Assembly: GCA_913049915.1 (NCBI GenBank)
Contig: CAJWZC010000015.1
Coordinates: forward strand, 1-53,790
Length of the DNA stretch: 53,790 bases
From: an uncultured Colwellia sp.
GTDB taxonomy: Bacteria > Pseudomonadota > Gammaproteobacteria > Enterobacterales > Alteromonadaceae
Direction of reading: 5' to 3'
The position numbers and the translations under genes are program-made. The notes under the pieces were generated by a model that did not search any database, was not told the DNA's origin, and was given only the letters and a program-made list of their open reading frames with translations. Positions 25,209 to 34,895 of the stretch are shown here, one piece after another. The stretch's first letter is position 1. Each line of letters begins with the position of its first letter.

Positions 25209-27113
25209 TTAGTTACCGCAAGCAACACATAATGTATAATGACCTTGTGGATCATTAAACTGGTTCATTTGATTTAACTCAGCTTTAATCATGGAAAGGA
25301 ATTGCGATAATGGTCTGTTATTTAACGCATTAGTAGCCAAGTCGATAGCTATATTCTCTTGGGTAGCAGTAAATAAGCTGACTAATGACGATGATTTACC
25401 AAGTAATTGCTGCATTATTTTATTACGTGAAGACTGTTCTTTTTCAATTAATAACGTGTCGTATTGATCTAATTTTGCAAGTTCTGCTGCCGCTACTATA
25501 GCATCACTTAAGTTACCCAGCTCATCAACTAAACCAAGCTCTTTTGCTTTTTTACCTGACCAAACACGTCCTTGAGCTATCGCATCAACTTGTTCAAGGG
25601 TCATACTACGATTGCTAGCAACTAGTTGAATAAACTCTTGATATCCTCTATTTATCGATAATTGGAACAAATTTGCCATGCCAGGGGTAAGCGCTTGTGT
25701 TGGATCAAAACCAGCAATATCGGTAGTACCAACACCATCAGTATGTACACCCATTTTGCTTAATGAGTCTTCAAAAGTCATTATCATACCAAAAATACCA
25801 ATTGAACCTGTGATAGTAGAAGGAGCTGCGTATATTTTATCTGCAGGAGCTGAAATCCAATACCCGCCTGATGCCGCATAAGTGCCCATCGAAGCAACAA
25901 CTGGTTTACCCATTTGTTTTAACAACTCAACTTCTTGACGAATAATTTCTGAAGCGTAAGCACTACCACCTGGGCTATCAACACGTAATACCACTGCTTT
26001 TACGTTATCATTATCTCGCGCTTTACGAAGTAAATTAGCGGTACTGTCACCACCTATAGTACCAGGCTTCTGTGTACCATCTAAAATAGTACCTTTAGCA
26101 ATAATAATGGCAACTTTATCACTAGCGCGTCCAGAAAGTTCTAAATTTTCATCTAAAGACGACCTGGTTGCTGAGAAGTAATCTTGGTAACCAATATGAC
26201 TATAGCTATTACCTTTTTTATTCTTTCCAACTAAATGAATCAATTCGGTACGCATTTCTTGACGTGATTTCAATTGATCAACCCAGTTATTGTTAAGCGC
26301 ATATTTAGCATAACTACTTTCAGCCGCGCTAAATTTACTAATTAAAACATCAATGTTCTCATCAAAGTTTTCTATACCAAAACCACGACGTTGAGCCACA
26401 TCTTCTTTATATTGCATCCATAAATCAGCTAACCACAGTGTATTTGCTTCTTTAGCAGCGTCGGACATGTTATCACGAATAAACGGTTCGACAGCAGACT
26501 TAAAAGTACCAACACGAAAAATATGCTGATTAATCGCTAACTTTTCTAATGCCGACTTGAAGTACATATTATAACGGCCATAACCATCAAGTAACATATA
26601 ACCTTTTGGGTTTAACCAAATATTGTTAGCTGTACTGGCTAAGTAGTATTGGTCTTGGGAATATTGGTCACCAAGGGCAATAACCTGTTTTCCTGAATCT
26701 TTAAAGTCTTCTATCGCTGTGGCAATATCTTGTAACTTAGTTAAGCCTGTTTTGTTTAAGCCTTGAAGTTGTAAAACTAATATTTCTACTCGGTCATCTT
26801 TTTTTGCTTGTCTAATAACATCAACAATATCGGTGAGTAAAACTTCAGGTTTATCATCTTTTTGCTCCATCGCTTCAGATAAAAAGGCTTCCATAGGGTC
26901 AACTTCACGCTTTTGTTCTACTACATCACCTACAATATTCAAGACTAAGGCCGTTTTCTCGGGAATTTGTAATTGCTCTTCACTACTTGAGAATACGCCA
27001 ATGAATGCGAATAACAGTATAAAAAACACTAGGTTTATCACTAATGAGCGGGTAAAACTTAAGACGCGCCAAAGTGAGGAAAAGAAACGTTTTATAATGC
27101 TTGGATTATTCAT
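25209..27113 (-). CDS. sppA: Signal peptide peptidase SppA (protease IV)
   Basis: 634 residues, the long tandem-domain form found in E. coli. SppA is an inner-membrane serine protease that degrades cleaved signal peptides. A single N-terminal membrane helix (about 16-40) is followed by two S49 domains. The catalytic lysine lies in GTFKSAVEPF of the first domain and the catalytic serine in YAASGGYWIS of the second, with DSPGGSAYASE preceding it. The last 15 residues, ending CVACGN, contain two cysteines beyond the usual end. It stands alone and is terminated before ansA. Confidence 0.95.
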   Translation of the reverse strand: MNNPSIIKRFFSSLWRVLSFTRSLVINLVFFILLFAFIGVFSSSEEQLQIPEKTALVLNIVGDVVEQKREVDPMEAFLSEAMEQKDDKPEVLLTDIVDVIRQAKKDDRVEILVLQLQGLNKTGLTKLQDIATAIEDFKDSGKQVIALGDQYSQDQYYLASTANNIWLNPKGYMLLDGYGRYNMYFKSALEKLAINQHIFRVGTFKSAVEPFIRDNMSDAAKEANTLWLADLWMQYKEDVAQRRGFGIENFDENIDVLISKFSAAESSYAKYALNNNWVDQLKSRQEMRTELIHLVGKNKKGNSYSHIGYQDYFSATRSSLDENLELSGRASDKVAIIIAKGTILDGTQKPGTIGGDSTANLLRKARDNDNVKAVVLRVDSPGGSAYASEIIRQEVELLKQMGKPVVASMGTYAASGGYWISAPADKIYAAPSTITGSIGIFGMIMTFEDSLSKMGVHTDGVGTTDIAGFDPTQALTPGMANLFQLSINRGYQEFIQLVASNRSMTLEQVDAIAQGRVWSGKKAKELGLVDELGNLSDAIVAAAELAKLDQYDTLLIEKEQSSRNKIMQQLLGKSSSLVSLFTATQENIAIDLATNALNNRPLSQFLSMIKAELNQMNQFNDPQGHYTLCVACGN

Positions 27114-27337
27114 AGTTTGATCTTAGGTAGCTTTAATTAAAAAATTCAGTTCTATACTACCTTAATGTTTACCAAAACTTAACATCCGGAACAAGCTAGA
27201 TTGTAACTATTTATGGCAATGAGATGTTTGATGACTGTTTTTAATAATTTCGATACTTTTTTCATAACTTTGAAAGACTTTATAGGGTTAGCCGTTCTTA
27301 TTATTAACAGTGTTATTTATTTCATAAGATAATCATC

Positions 27338-28036
27338 ATGCAAACGTTACAACATTACTACCAGTGTTTTATAGTACAGCTTAAAAACTATGACGGAATT
27401 CCCGCCTTATTATTAAGACTATACCTTGCACCAGTATTTATTATTGCTGGCTTCAGTAAAACCCAATTACTCAATGAAGACGTTACAGGGTTTAGTTCCA
27501 TAATGGCGGATCCTAATATTATTACTTGGTTTGGTAATAGTGATTGGGGTTTAGGTTTACCATTTCCAGCCTTACTTGCTAACTTAGTTATTCTGATTGA
27601 ATTCTTTGGTGGTTGGTTATTATTAGTTGGCGCACTTACACGCTTAATAAGTATTCCACTTATGTTTACTATGATAATAGCCGCCACCTCTGTACATGCT
27701 GAAAATGGCTGGTTTGCGATCACGCCAACGAATAGTGATATTAGTGCAGCAAAAGTAGTTACTTGGCTAGGTATTGATAGTGCCCAAGCTAGTTTAGATA
27801 ACAGCAAAGTAACCGCAATACGGCTTGAAAAAATGCGTGAAATATTAGCAGAAAATGGTAATACCGAATGGCTTTATGAAACGGGCAATATAGTGGTATT
27901 AAATAATGGTATAGAATTTTCAACAACCTACTTTATAATGTTACTCGCGTTATTCTTTATTGGTGCAGGACGATTTACCAGTGTCGACTATTTTATAGCA
28001 AGACGATTTTTAATCGTAAAAAATCGATTTAGTTAA
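27338..28036 (+). CDS. DoxX family membrane protein
   Basis: 232-residue inner-membrane protein of the DoxX/HvfX-like group. Four to five hydrophobic segments are visible, beginning ALLLRLYLAPVFIIAGFSKT, with the characteristic IEFFGGWLLLVGALTRL in the middle. A polar loop of about 70 residues (from HAENGWFAITP to NIVVLNNGIE) precedes the last helix pair. HvfX-like relatives accompany copper-binding peptide biosynthesis genes, but none is adjacent here, so only the fold family is claimed. A terminator follows. Confidence 0.8.
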   Translation: MQTLQHYYQCFIVQLKNYDGIPALLLRLYLAPVFIIAGFSKTQLLNEDVTGFSSIMADPNIITWFGNSDWGLGLPFPALLANLVILIEFFGGWLLLVGALTRLISIPLMFTMIIAATSVHAENGWFAITPTNSDISAAKVVTWLGIDSAQASLDNSKVTAIRLEKMREILAENGNTEWLYETGNIVVLNNGIEFSTTYFIMLLALFFIGAGRFTSVDYFIARRFLIVKNRFS

Positions 28037-28065
28037 CGCTATATTTTATTTTTAGTATTAACATC

Positions 28066-28104
28066 AAAAAAGCTGACCAGATATTTACTCTGTTTAGCTT
28101 TTTT
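28066..28104. terminator. Bidirectional terminator between doxX-like and DMT genes
   Basis: AAAAAAGCT (28066-28074) pairs with AGCTTTTTT (28096-28104), with CAGA/TCTG pairing inside the loop. The two flanking genes converge here. Confidence 0.75.
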
Positions 28105-28119
28105 AATGCCATTAACTTG

Positions 28120-29007
28120 TCATACTTTTTTTTTAAATAGCGGAAATAAATGACCAAAATGATAAATACTTAGACCGAGTAGCACCATAAACGCACCTAT
28201 TATCAGCTTGTTATTAATTACTTCACCATTTAACACTGCACCTAACGTTAGAGCTACCACCGGAGTAATCAAGGTTATCAAAGTAACATTACTAGCGGAT
28301 AATTTTTGCAATACGGTAAAGTAGGCATAAAAACCAATCAAAGAACCAAAAACACCTAAATAGAGTGTGGCCCAGAGCGACTTTGCTTGCCAGGTATCAA
28401 TAGGTAAGCTGCCATCTAGTAATAACCAGCTCATTAGAAATAATGGTGTAGCAACTGTTAAAGCACCTACGGTAGTCGCTAATGGGTGAATAGCTAATGA
28501 AACACTTTTGACCAATACGCCACTCAGGCTAAAGAAAAATACTGCTAACAATATAAATATTACGCCATAAATATTATCATCCGCTAGATTGAAATTATCG
28601 GAACACACTATAGCTAGGCCAACCAGTGATATAGCCATAGAAATCTTACGAATTCTACTGATATTAGGCTCCGCTAATATTTTCTTTGCTAACAGCGCTG
28701 AAATCACTGGTGACAAACCAAATACTAGTGAAATGATGCCAGAGGACAAGTAAGTCGAAGCTAGATAAGAGCAAAGCATGCCACCAAAAATTCCTAAAGC
28801 TGAATAGGTGTATAAAGTTAATGCTTGTTTGTGCCATGGAATATTAATATTTCGCACTTTAATCACCAGTGCACCTAAAAGTAGGGCAACAAGCATTCTA
28901 AGTAATACCGCTAAACTTGGATTAATTGATTCGCTACTCCATACTATGCCCAATGGGGTGGTAGACCATATTATTAGTACCGCCAAATAGGCAATTGACA
29001 CTGACAT
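28120..29007 (-). CDS. DMT-superfamily (EamA) transporter
   Basis: 295-residue inner-membrane transporter with ten predicted helices in two EamA halves. The first starts at the N-terminus (AYLAVLIIWSTTPLGIVWSS); the second starts around residue 150 (VIFILLAVFFFSLSGVLVKS) and contains the usual FTVLQKLSASNVTLITLITP. Family members mostly export amino acids or other small metabolites; the substrate is unknown. AGGAG lies before the ATG. It is convergent with the DoxX gene. Confidence 0.88.
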   Translation of the reverse strand: MSVSIAYLAVLIIWSTTPLGIVWSSESINPSLAVLLRMLVALLLGALVIKVRNINIPWHKQALTLYTYSALGIFGGMLCSYLASTYLSSGIISLVFGLSPVISALLAKKILAEPNISRIRKISMAISLVGLAIVCSDNFNLADDNIYGVIFILLAVFFFSLSGVLVKSVSLAIHPLATTVGALTVATPLFLMSWLLLDGSLPIDTWQAKSLWATLYLGVFGSLIGFYAYFTVLQKLSASNVTLITLITPVVALTLGAVLNGEVINNKLIIGAFMVLLGLSIYHFGHLFPLFKKKV

Positions 29008-29113
29008 TTTATACTCCTTGTTTACGTTTAAAATTTAAGTATGTTTTCAGTTTTAACCTTATTTTAAAGTAAGATAGATAGTTACGGTTTTTTGTTAGGT
29101 AATGATAGGAATA

Positions 29114-29320
29114 AAAAAGCCGCAAGAGATGAATTCTGCGGCTTTAAAATTTAACTAATTAACGATTAGATTAATATAATCTTTTCAATGCACCGCATAG
29201 GCTTGCCAATTTAACTGGCGTTTTGATAACGACAGTTGATTGACCATAACTTGATAGCTATTAGCTACCGCGTTGAGGGTTTTAATATTAATTATGGATG
29301 GTAAAATTTTGTGTATTGTT
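29114..29320 (-). pseudogene. Minus-strand terminator with a possible gene remnant
   Basis: Between divergent genes a hairpin (29116-29124 with 29137-29145) has a T run on its minus-strand side. Just upstream in that direction, the minus frame ending at 29185 reads LPSIINIKTLNAVANSYQVM and VNQLSLSKRQLNWQAYAVH, protein-like but open for only about 45 codons. Together this suggests the 3' end of a deleted minus-strand gene with its terminator left behind; an unrecognised small RNA is an alternative. The rest of 29008-29513 shows nothing but promoter space. Confidence 0.35.
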
Positions 29321-29513
29321 TATATATTCTCTATCGTTTTATAAATAGGCTGTATAGTTTAGTAACGTTTTATATTGGCGCTTGATCAAAATGAAGTCAA
29401 GCAGTAATAAGTTTTCTCCTCAAACAAAAGATTTTAAGTTTTTATTGAGATAAACGTGTACAAAAGTTACCTTAACGATAAAGGTTAGTGAACACACATG
29501 TTAGGAATATTTT

Positions 29514-30110
29514 ATGGACGCTATTGAATTATTATTACAACGACAGTCAACACCAGTTTTAACAGAGCCCGCACCTAGTTCAGCAGACCTTAGCACTTTA
29601 TTATCAGCAGGTATGCGAGTACCTGACCATGGTGGATTAAAGCCTTGGCATTTCCATGTCATTACAGGCGATGGTTTACAGCGTTTAAGTGATCTCTTTG
29701 TTGAGGCATCAACCAAAGATTTATCTAGCATGACCGGGTCAATAGGAGGTATTAGCATAGATGAACATGCCTTAAATGAAAAAATTACTAAAGTTGCTAA
29801 AATGCCATTTAGAGCGCCGATGATTATTATTATTTCGACCAAGTATGTGGAGCATAATAAAGTACCACGGCAAGAGCAATTAGTTGCTGCAGCTTGTTGC
29901 GCACAAGCAATGCAAATGGCAGCATATTCACTAGGCTATGGCGCTATGTGGCGTACAGGTACCTTGGCATATAATGAAACTGTTAAGCAGGGCTTAGATA
30001 TAGCGGAACAGAATGATATCACTGGATTTTTGTATGTAGGCACACCCACTAAAGTTATCAATAATAAACCAGCGAAAGATTATCAGGATAAGGTAACTTT
30101 TTGGAAATAA
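29514..30110 (+). CDS. Nitroreductase family protein, YdjA-like
   Basis: 198-residue FMN-dependent oxidoreductase resembling E. coli YdjA, one of the smallest nitroreductases. It begins with the family pattern MDAIELLLQRQSTPVLTEPA and continues AGMRVPDHGGLKPWHFHVI, which binds FMN phosphate and ribityl groups. The C-terminal GYGAMWRTG and FLYVGTP segments are also typical. Such enzymes reduce nitro compounds or quinones with NAD(P)H in vitro; the natural substrate is unclear. TAGGA precedes the ATG. Confidence 0.9.
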   Translation: MDAIELLLQRQSTPVLTEPAPSSADLSTLLSAGMRVPDHGGLKPWHFHVITGDGLQRLSDLFVEASTKDLSSMTGSIGGISIDEHALNEKITKVAKMPFRAPMIIIISTKYVEHNKVPRQEQLVAAACCAQAMQMAAYSLGYGAMWRTGTLAYNETVKQGLDIAEQNDITGFLYVGTPTKVINNKPAKDYQDKVTFWK

Positions 30111-30145
30111 TAATATCCTAGTGTAAGTGTTAAATCACAGGCAAT

Positions 30146-30174
30146 AAAAAAGGCGATATAATATCGCCTTTTTT
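30146..30174. terminator. Bidirectional terminator between nitroreductase and asnS
   Basis: AAAAAAGGCGATAT (30146-30159) and ATATCGCCTTTTTT (30161-30174) form a perfect stem with A and T runs at both ends, serving two convergent genes. Confidence 0.93.
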
Positions 30175-30204
30175 GTCTCTAACCTTTTAGCATTAAATGC
30201 TTAA

Positions 30205-31605
30205 TTAGAACGCTGCGTTATTTGGTGTTCTTGGGAATGGAATTACGTCACGTACGTTTTGCATACCTGTTGCATATGCTACTAAACGTTCAAAACCTAA
30301 ACCAAATCCAGAATGTGGTACTGTACCGTAACGACGTAGGTCTCTGTACCAACTGTAATCAGCTATGTCTAAGCCCATTTCTTCTAAACGACTATCAAGT
30401 ACGTCAAGACGTTCTTCACGCTGGCTTCCACCAATAATCTCACCAATACCTGGTGCTAAAATATCCATAGCTGCAACGGTTTTTCCATCATCATTTAAGC
30501 GCATGTAGAAAGATTTAATATCTTTTGGATAGTTTTGTAAAACAACTGGACCATTAAAGTGCTCTTCAGCTAAATAACGTTCATGCTCAGAGTTTAAATC
30601 TACGCCCCAAGAGACTTGGTTTTCAAATTTCTTTCCACAGTTTTCTAGAATAGTAATCGCGTCAGTGTAATCAAGGCGAACGAAGTCAGTTTCAATGACT
30701 GAGTTTAAACGGTCGATTACTGTTTTATCTACACGTTGTTGGAAGAATGCCATATCATCAGCACGTTCTTCAAGTACTGCTTTAAAGACATATTTAAGCA
30801 TCTCTTCTGCTAAGTCAGCAGCATCTGATAAATCAGCGAAAGCTATTTCAGGTTCAACCATCCAAAATTCAGCTAAGTGACGAGTAGTATTAGAGTTTTC
30901 TGCTCTAAATGTAGGTCCAAAAGTATAAACTTTAGATAACGCGTTACAATAAGTCTCTACGTTTAACTGTCCCGATACGGTTAAGAATGTCTCTTTACCA
31001 AAGAAGTCTTTGTTGTAGTCAACCTTACCTTGATCATTACGAGGTAAATTTTCCATATCTAACGTACTAACGCGGAACATTTCGCCAGCACCTTCACAAT
31101 CACTACCTGTGATAAGTGGCGTGCTAATCCAGAAGTAACCTTTACTGTGAAGAAATCTGTGTACTGCTTGCGCCAAACAGTTACGAACACGAGTTACTGC
31201 TCCACCAATATTAGTACGTGGACGTAAATGTGCTTGCTCGCGTAAAAATTCAATACTGTGACGCTTAGCAGCCATTGGATAAGTATCAGGGTCTTCAACA
31301 AAACCTAACACTTCTACCTCAGTAGCTTGCACTTCAAATGCTTGTCCTTTACCAGGAGATTCAACCAAAACACCAGTTACTTTTACTGAACAGCCAGTGG
31401 TCAGTTTAAGAACATCGCTTTCATAATTGTCTAGTTCACTAGGCACAATGGCTTGAATAGCATCAAAACATGAACCATCATGTAATGCTAAAAATGAAAT
31501 GCCAGCTTTCGAATCACGACGTGTTCTGATCCAACCGTGGATGGTAATGCTCTCATTAACAGGGAAGTTACCTGCTAATACATCAGTAATTGATATAACT
31601 GACAT
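30205..31605 (-). CDS. asnS: Asparaginyl-tRNA synthetase
   Basis: 466 residues, the standard length. It charges tRNA-Asn with asparagine in the cytoplasm. The N-terminal OB-fold anticodon-binding domain (about 15-105) includes [20 protein letters not shown]. The class II catalytic domain has motif 1 around [20 protein letters not shown], motif 2 as [20 protein letters not shown], and motif 3 as [22 protein letters not shown] sits before the ATG. Its presence shows direct charging of tRNA-Asn. Confidence 0.97.
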   Translation of the reverse strand: MSVISITDVLAGNFPVNESITIHGWIRTRRDSKAGISFLALHDGSCFDAIQAIVPSELDNYESDVLKLTTGCSVKVTGVLVESPGKGQAFEVQATEVEVLGFVEDPDTYPMAAKRHSIEFLREQAHLRPRTNIGGAVTRVRNCLAQAVHRFLHSKGYFWISTPLITGSDCEGAGEMFRVSTLDMENLPRNDQGKVDYNKDFFGKETFLTVSGQLNVETYCNALSKVYTFGPTFRAENSNTTRHLAEFWMVEPEIAFADLSDAADLAEEMLKYVFKAVLEERADDMAFFQQRVDKTVIDRLNSVIETDFVRLDYTDAITILENCGKKFENQVSWGVDLNSEHERYLAEEHFNGPVVLQNYPKDIKSFYMRLNDDGKTVAAMDILAPGIGEIIGGSQREERLDVLDSRLEEMGLDIADYSWYRDLRRYGTVPHSGFGLGFERLVAYATGMQNVRDVIPFPRTPNNAAF

Positions 31606-31821
31606 TTAATGACCTCTAATTTTTATGTAATTGATTGAAATTGCGTTTTACCAAGCTAATTAAGTTATTACCATTCACACGAAGTGGTAGATAAATTTAA
31701 ATGAATTGGGAATATGCTAAAAATGGGGTGATATGTTACCGTGACAAGGCGTAAATGCAATGCTTAATTGCACTGAACAATAACAAATAGTGGCCAATAG
31801 TAATAAATTAGCCTGAAATGG

Positions 31822-32226
31822 ATGAAAATGATGGTAATAAAGCAACACAGTGCTCGACATAACAAATTAGAACAAAGGACTAAACGCAGGCAAACTACCG
31901 ATGTTTGGAGTAATATCCAATCGAGCTTAGCTGTGGCAAGTTGGTTGATTTTTTTAATCGCACTAGTGATGTCTTATTATGCAGCGCCTGATAAAGATTA
32001 TGGGTTGTTACGTTATTATAACGTTGAAATTCGCCAATTTTGGTTAACCCCATTAACAGGGTACCTTTATATTCTCTTATGGCTAAGTGCATTGGGTAGT
32101 TATTTAGCACTCATAACAGATAAATACCGAAGCCGTCGTCGTAATGACAATCCTCATTATCATTTGATATTGTTGCTGGCCATTAACCTTTTTTGGTTAG
32201 TCTATATTTTAGTAAAAACACTGTAA
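31822..32226 (+). CDS. Three-helix membrane protein, unknown function
   Basis: 134 residues. A basic, glutamine-rich cytoplasmic N-terminus of about 35 residues is followed by three hydrophobic segments (about 36-50, 75-95, 112-132), with a basic loop KYRSRRRND between the second and third. By the positive-inside rule the N-terminus and that loop are cytoplasmic. I do not recognise the family. It lies alone between asnS and bioA and has clear coding character. Confidence 0.65.
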   Translation: MKMMVIKQHSARHNKLEQRTKRRQTTDVWSNIQSSLAVASWLIFLIALVMSYYAAPDKDYGLLRYYNVEIRQFWLTPLTGYLYILLWLSALGSYLALITDKYRSRRRNDNPHYHLILLLAINLFWLVYILVKTL

Positions 32227-32301
32227 CTTTAGTTATAGTCGCATACTTAATTTATAGTTTAAATAATGCCATTAATTATCTTAAGTAATCATCAAGCACA
32301 G

Positions 32302-33639
32302 TTAACTAAAGCATTCGTCTTCATCTAAAACCGTTGCGATGGCATTAACTAATGTTGATAATTGCTCAGATGTAATAATCAGTGGTGGGATAATATAGAT
32401 TAGTTGACCAAAGGGTCTTATCCAAACACCTAATTCAACGAAACGTTTTTGTATCTGCGCTACGTTGACGCTTTGCGTACACTCAACTGCACCAATACTC
32501 CCCAGAACACGAGTATCCTTTACCCTTGCATGTGTTGTTAAAGGTTTAAGTAGTGTATTAAGAGTACTCTCAATGCCTTGTACTTGGTTTTGCCAATCAT
32601 TTTCAAATAATAAATCAATGCTAGCATTAGCGACAGCGCAGGCTAGGGCATTACCCATAAACGTAGGACCATGCATGAAACAGCCGGCAGCACCATCACT
32701 AATGGTTTGTGCGATGTGTGTGGTACACAAGGTTGCTGCTAGTGTGATATAGCCACCTGTTAGAGTTTTGCCTAAACACATAATATCGGGAGTAATCTCG
32801 GCCCATTCACAGGCAAATAATTTACCGGTTCTACCAAAACCTGTCGCAATTTCATCGACTATCATAATGACATCATATTTATCACAGAGTAAGCGACAGG
32901 CTTTTAAATACTCTGGGTGATAAAAGCGCATACCACCTGTACCCTGAACTATCGGCTCAATGATAAACGCAGCTATTTCATTATGATGCGCTGAAAATAA
33001 AGCGGATAACTTGGTAACATCATCCGTTGACCAATTTTCGCCAAACTTAATTGAAGGCGCTGGAGCAAAATAGTGCTTCATTAATACTTGTTCAAAAATT
33101 TGATGCATACCCGTAATTGGGTCGCACACAGACATCGCTGCAAATGTATCACCGTGATAACCATTTTTAACTGTCAGCAGCTTAGTTTTAGTTAACATCA
33201 CCTGTTTTTTTTCAGCAATGGCATGTTGGTATTGCAATGCCATTTTTATTGCTACTTCTACACTGACGGAACCAGAGTCAGACAGGAATACTTTGGTTAA
33301 ACCTTCAGGCGTTAAAAGAACCAATTTTTCACACAAGGTAATTGCACTTCGATGCGTTAAACCACCGAACATCACATGGGACATTTTTGCAGCTTGCTCT
33401 TGCAGTGCCGCATTTAGTTTAGGATGATTATAACCATGCAAAACAGACCACCATGAAGACATACCATCAATGAGTCGTTCACCGCTGGCTAAATTGATTG
33501 TTACCCCCTGAGCACTATCAACTAAATAGCTTGGAAGGGGCTCCGACATTGAAGTATAAGGGTGCCAAACGTTTTCTTTATCAGAACGAAGGAGTGAATG
33601 TTGTTCAGACTGGGTTATATTTGTATGTTTATCGTTCAT
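32302..33639 (-). CDS. bioA: Adenosylmethionine-8-amino-7-oxononanoate aminotransferase
   Basis: 445-residue class III PLP aminotransferase. BioA converts KAPA to DAPA with S-adenosylmethionine as amino donor. The N-terminal ENVWHPYTSM and SSWWSVLHGYNHP segments are specific for BioA. MIVDEIATGFGRTGKLFACE precedes the PLP-binding lysine in CLGKTLTGGYITLAAT. It is transcribed away from bioB across a 72-bp shared regulatory region, the classic layout. Confidence 0.96.
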   Translation of the reverse strand: MNDKHTNITQSEQHSLLRSDKENVWHPYTSMSEPLPSYLVDSAQGVTINLASGERLIDGMSSWWSVLHGYNHPKLNAALQEQAAKMSHVMFGGLTHRSAITLCEKLVLLTPEGLTKVFLSDSGSVSVEVAIKMALQYQHAIAEKKQVMLTKTKLLTVKNGYHGDTFAAMSVCDPITGMHQIFEQVLMKHYFAPAPSIKFGENWSTDDVTKLSALFSAHHNEIAAFIIEPIVQGTGGMRFYHPEYLKACRLLCDKYDVIMIVDEIATGFGRTGKLFACEWAEITPDIMCLGKTLTGGYITLAATLCTTHIAQTISDGAAGCFMHGPTFMGNALACAVANASIDLLFENDWQNQVQGIESTLNTLLKPLTTHARVKDTRVLGSIGAVECTQSVNVAQIQKRFVELGVWIRPFGQLIYIIPPLIITSEQLSTLVNAIATVLDEDECFS

Positions 33640-33711
33640 TTGTTAACTAAAGTACTCATTAATCGTTGACATCATGGTTAGTCTGGCTAGACTACTCGTT
33701 AAGTTAACTAG
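33640..33711. promoter_or_regulatory. Divergent bioA/bioB promoter region, possible BirA control
   Basis: The 72-bp spacer has TTGTTAACT (33640-33648) directly before bioA and AGTTAACTA (33702-33710) directly before bioB, inverted to each other. A bioB-directed promoter candidate is TTGACA (33666) with TAGACT (33688), 16-bp spacing. A small palindrome TAGTCT/AGACTA overlaps that -10. The outer pair resembles BirA half sites but they are much further apart than a normal operator, so BirA binding is only a possibility. Confidence 0.4.
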
Positions 33712-34815
33712 ATGCAATTGGGTTTTATGTCAGATTTAAGTAGTACCGCAGCCAAACAGTCACAGGCACAATCGTTAAACTCTATCCTTCGCCACAATTG
33801 GAATTTGCAAGAAGTCAATGCACTATTTGCTATGCCTTTTAGTGATCTAATGTTTAAAGCACAGACAATCCATAGAGAAAACTTTAATCCTAATGAAGTA
33901 CAAGTCAGTACCTTATTATCGATTAAAACGGGTGCTTGTCCAGAAGATTGTAAATACTGTTCACAAAGTGCACGTAATAAAACTGACTTAGAAAAAGAAA
34001 GTTTATTAGCTGTTGAAAAAGTACTTGAAGCCGCACAAAGAGCCAAAGAAATGGGTTCAACCCGTTTTTGTATGGGTGCTGCTTGGCGTAATCCTAAAGA
34101 ACGCGATATGCCTTATGTTCTTGATATGGTGAAAAGTGTTAAAGCACTTGGCATGGAAACATGCATGACCTTAGGTATGTTATCGGAAGAACAAGCCGAC
34201 AGATTAAATGGCGCTGGCCTAGATTATTACAACCATAATCTAGACACGTCTCCTGAGCATTATAATCAAATAATCACCACTCGTACCTTTCAAGATAGAC
34301 TTGATACCTTGACCAATGTTCGTAGTTCTGGCATGAAAGTTTGTAGTGGTGGTATCGTAGGTTTAGGTGAAAAAGCTGTTGATCGGGCATCATTATTAAT
34401 ACAACTTGCTAATTTAAGCCCACAACCTGAAAGTGTACCAATTAATATGTTAGTTAAAGTTGAAGGTACACCTTTAGCCAATATTGATGATTTAGAGAGT
34501 TTTGACTTTATCCGCTGTATTGCTGTAGCTCGAATTATGATGCCACATAGTCATGTAAGACTATCAGCAGGTCGTACTGCGATGAACGAGCAGATGCAAG
34601 CTATGTGTTTTCTTGCAGGCGCGAACTCAATATTCTATGGTTGTAAATTACTTACTGCTGAAAATCCTGAAACAAATCAAGATATTGCTTTGTTTGAAAA
34701 GCTTGGGATAAATACTGAAACGGTAGTTGACGATACTGAACGCTCAGATAATATGGTTAAAGCAGCCATTGTTGATCAACAACACAGTGACTTGTTTTAC
34801 AACGCATCAGCATAA
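33712..34815 (+). CDS. bioB: Biotin synthase
   Basis: About 367 residues from 33712, or 362 from the ATG at 33727; the latter (MSDLSST) would give the more usual length, and neither has a strong ribosome binding site. BioB is the radical-SAM enzyme that inserts sulfur into dethiobiotin. The cluster motif [12 protein letters not shown] has Cys76, Cys80 and Cys83 in the longer numbering. Ligands of the second cluster lie in [11 protein letters not shown] and [13 protein letters not shown], and Arg in HVRLSAGR is present. It heads bioB-bioF-bioC. Confidence 0.96.
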   Translation: MQLGFMSDLSSTAAKQSQAQSLNSILRHNWNLQEVNALFAMPFSDLMFKAQTIHRENFNPNEVQVSTLLSIKTGACPEDCKYCSQSARNKTDLEKESLLAVEKVLEAAQRAKEMGSTRFCMGAAWRNPKERDMPYVLDMVKSVKALGMETCMTLGMLSEEQADRLNGAGLDYYNHNLDTSPEHYNQIITTRTFQDRLDTLTNVRSSGMKVCSGGIVGLGEKAVDRASLLIQLANLSPQPESVPINMLVKVEGTPLANIDDLESFDFIRCIAVARIMMPHSHVRLSAGRTAMNEQMQAMCFLAGANSIFYGCKLLTAENPETNQDIALFEKLGINTETVVDDTERSDNMVKAAIVDQQHSDLFYNASA

Positions 34816-34895
34816 ATTATTATAAATTTAGACTAGTTTCTAGCGACTCAAATGACTAGAAGATAGTACTTAAATATTAAGGTAGTACTTCATTT

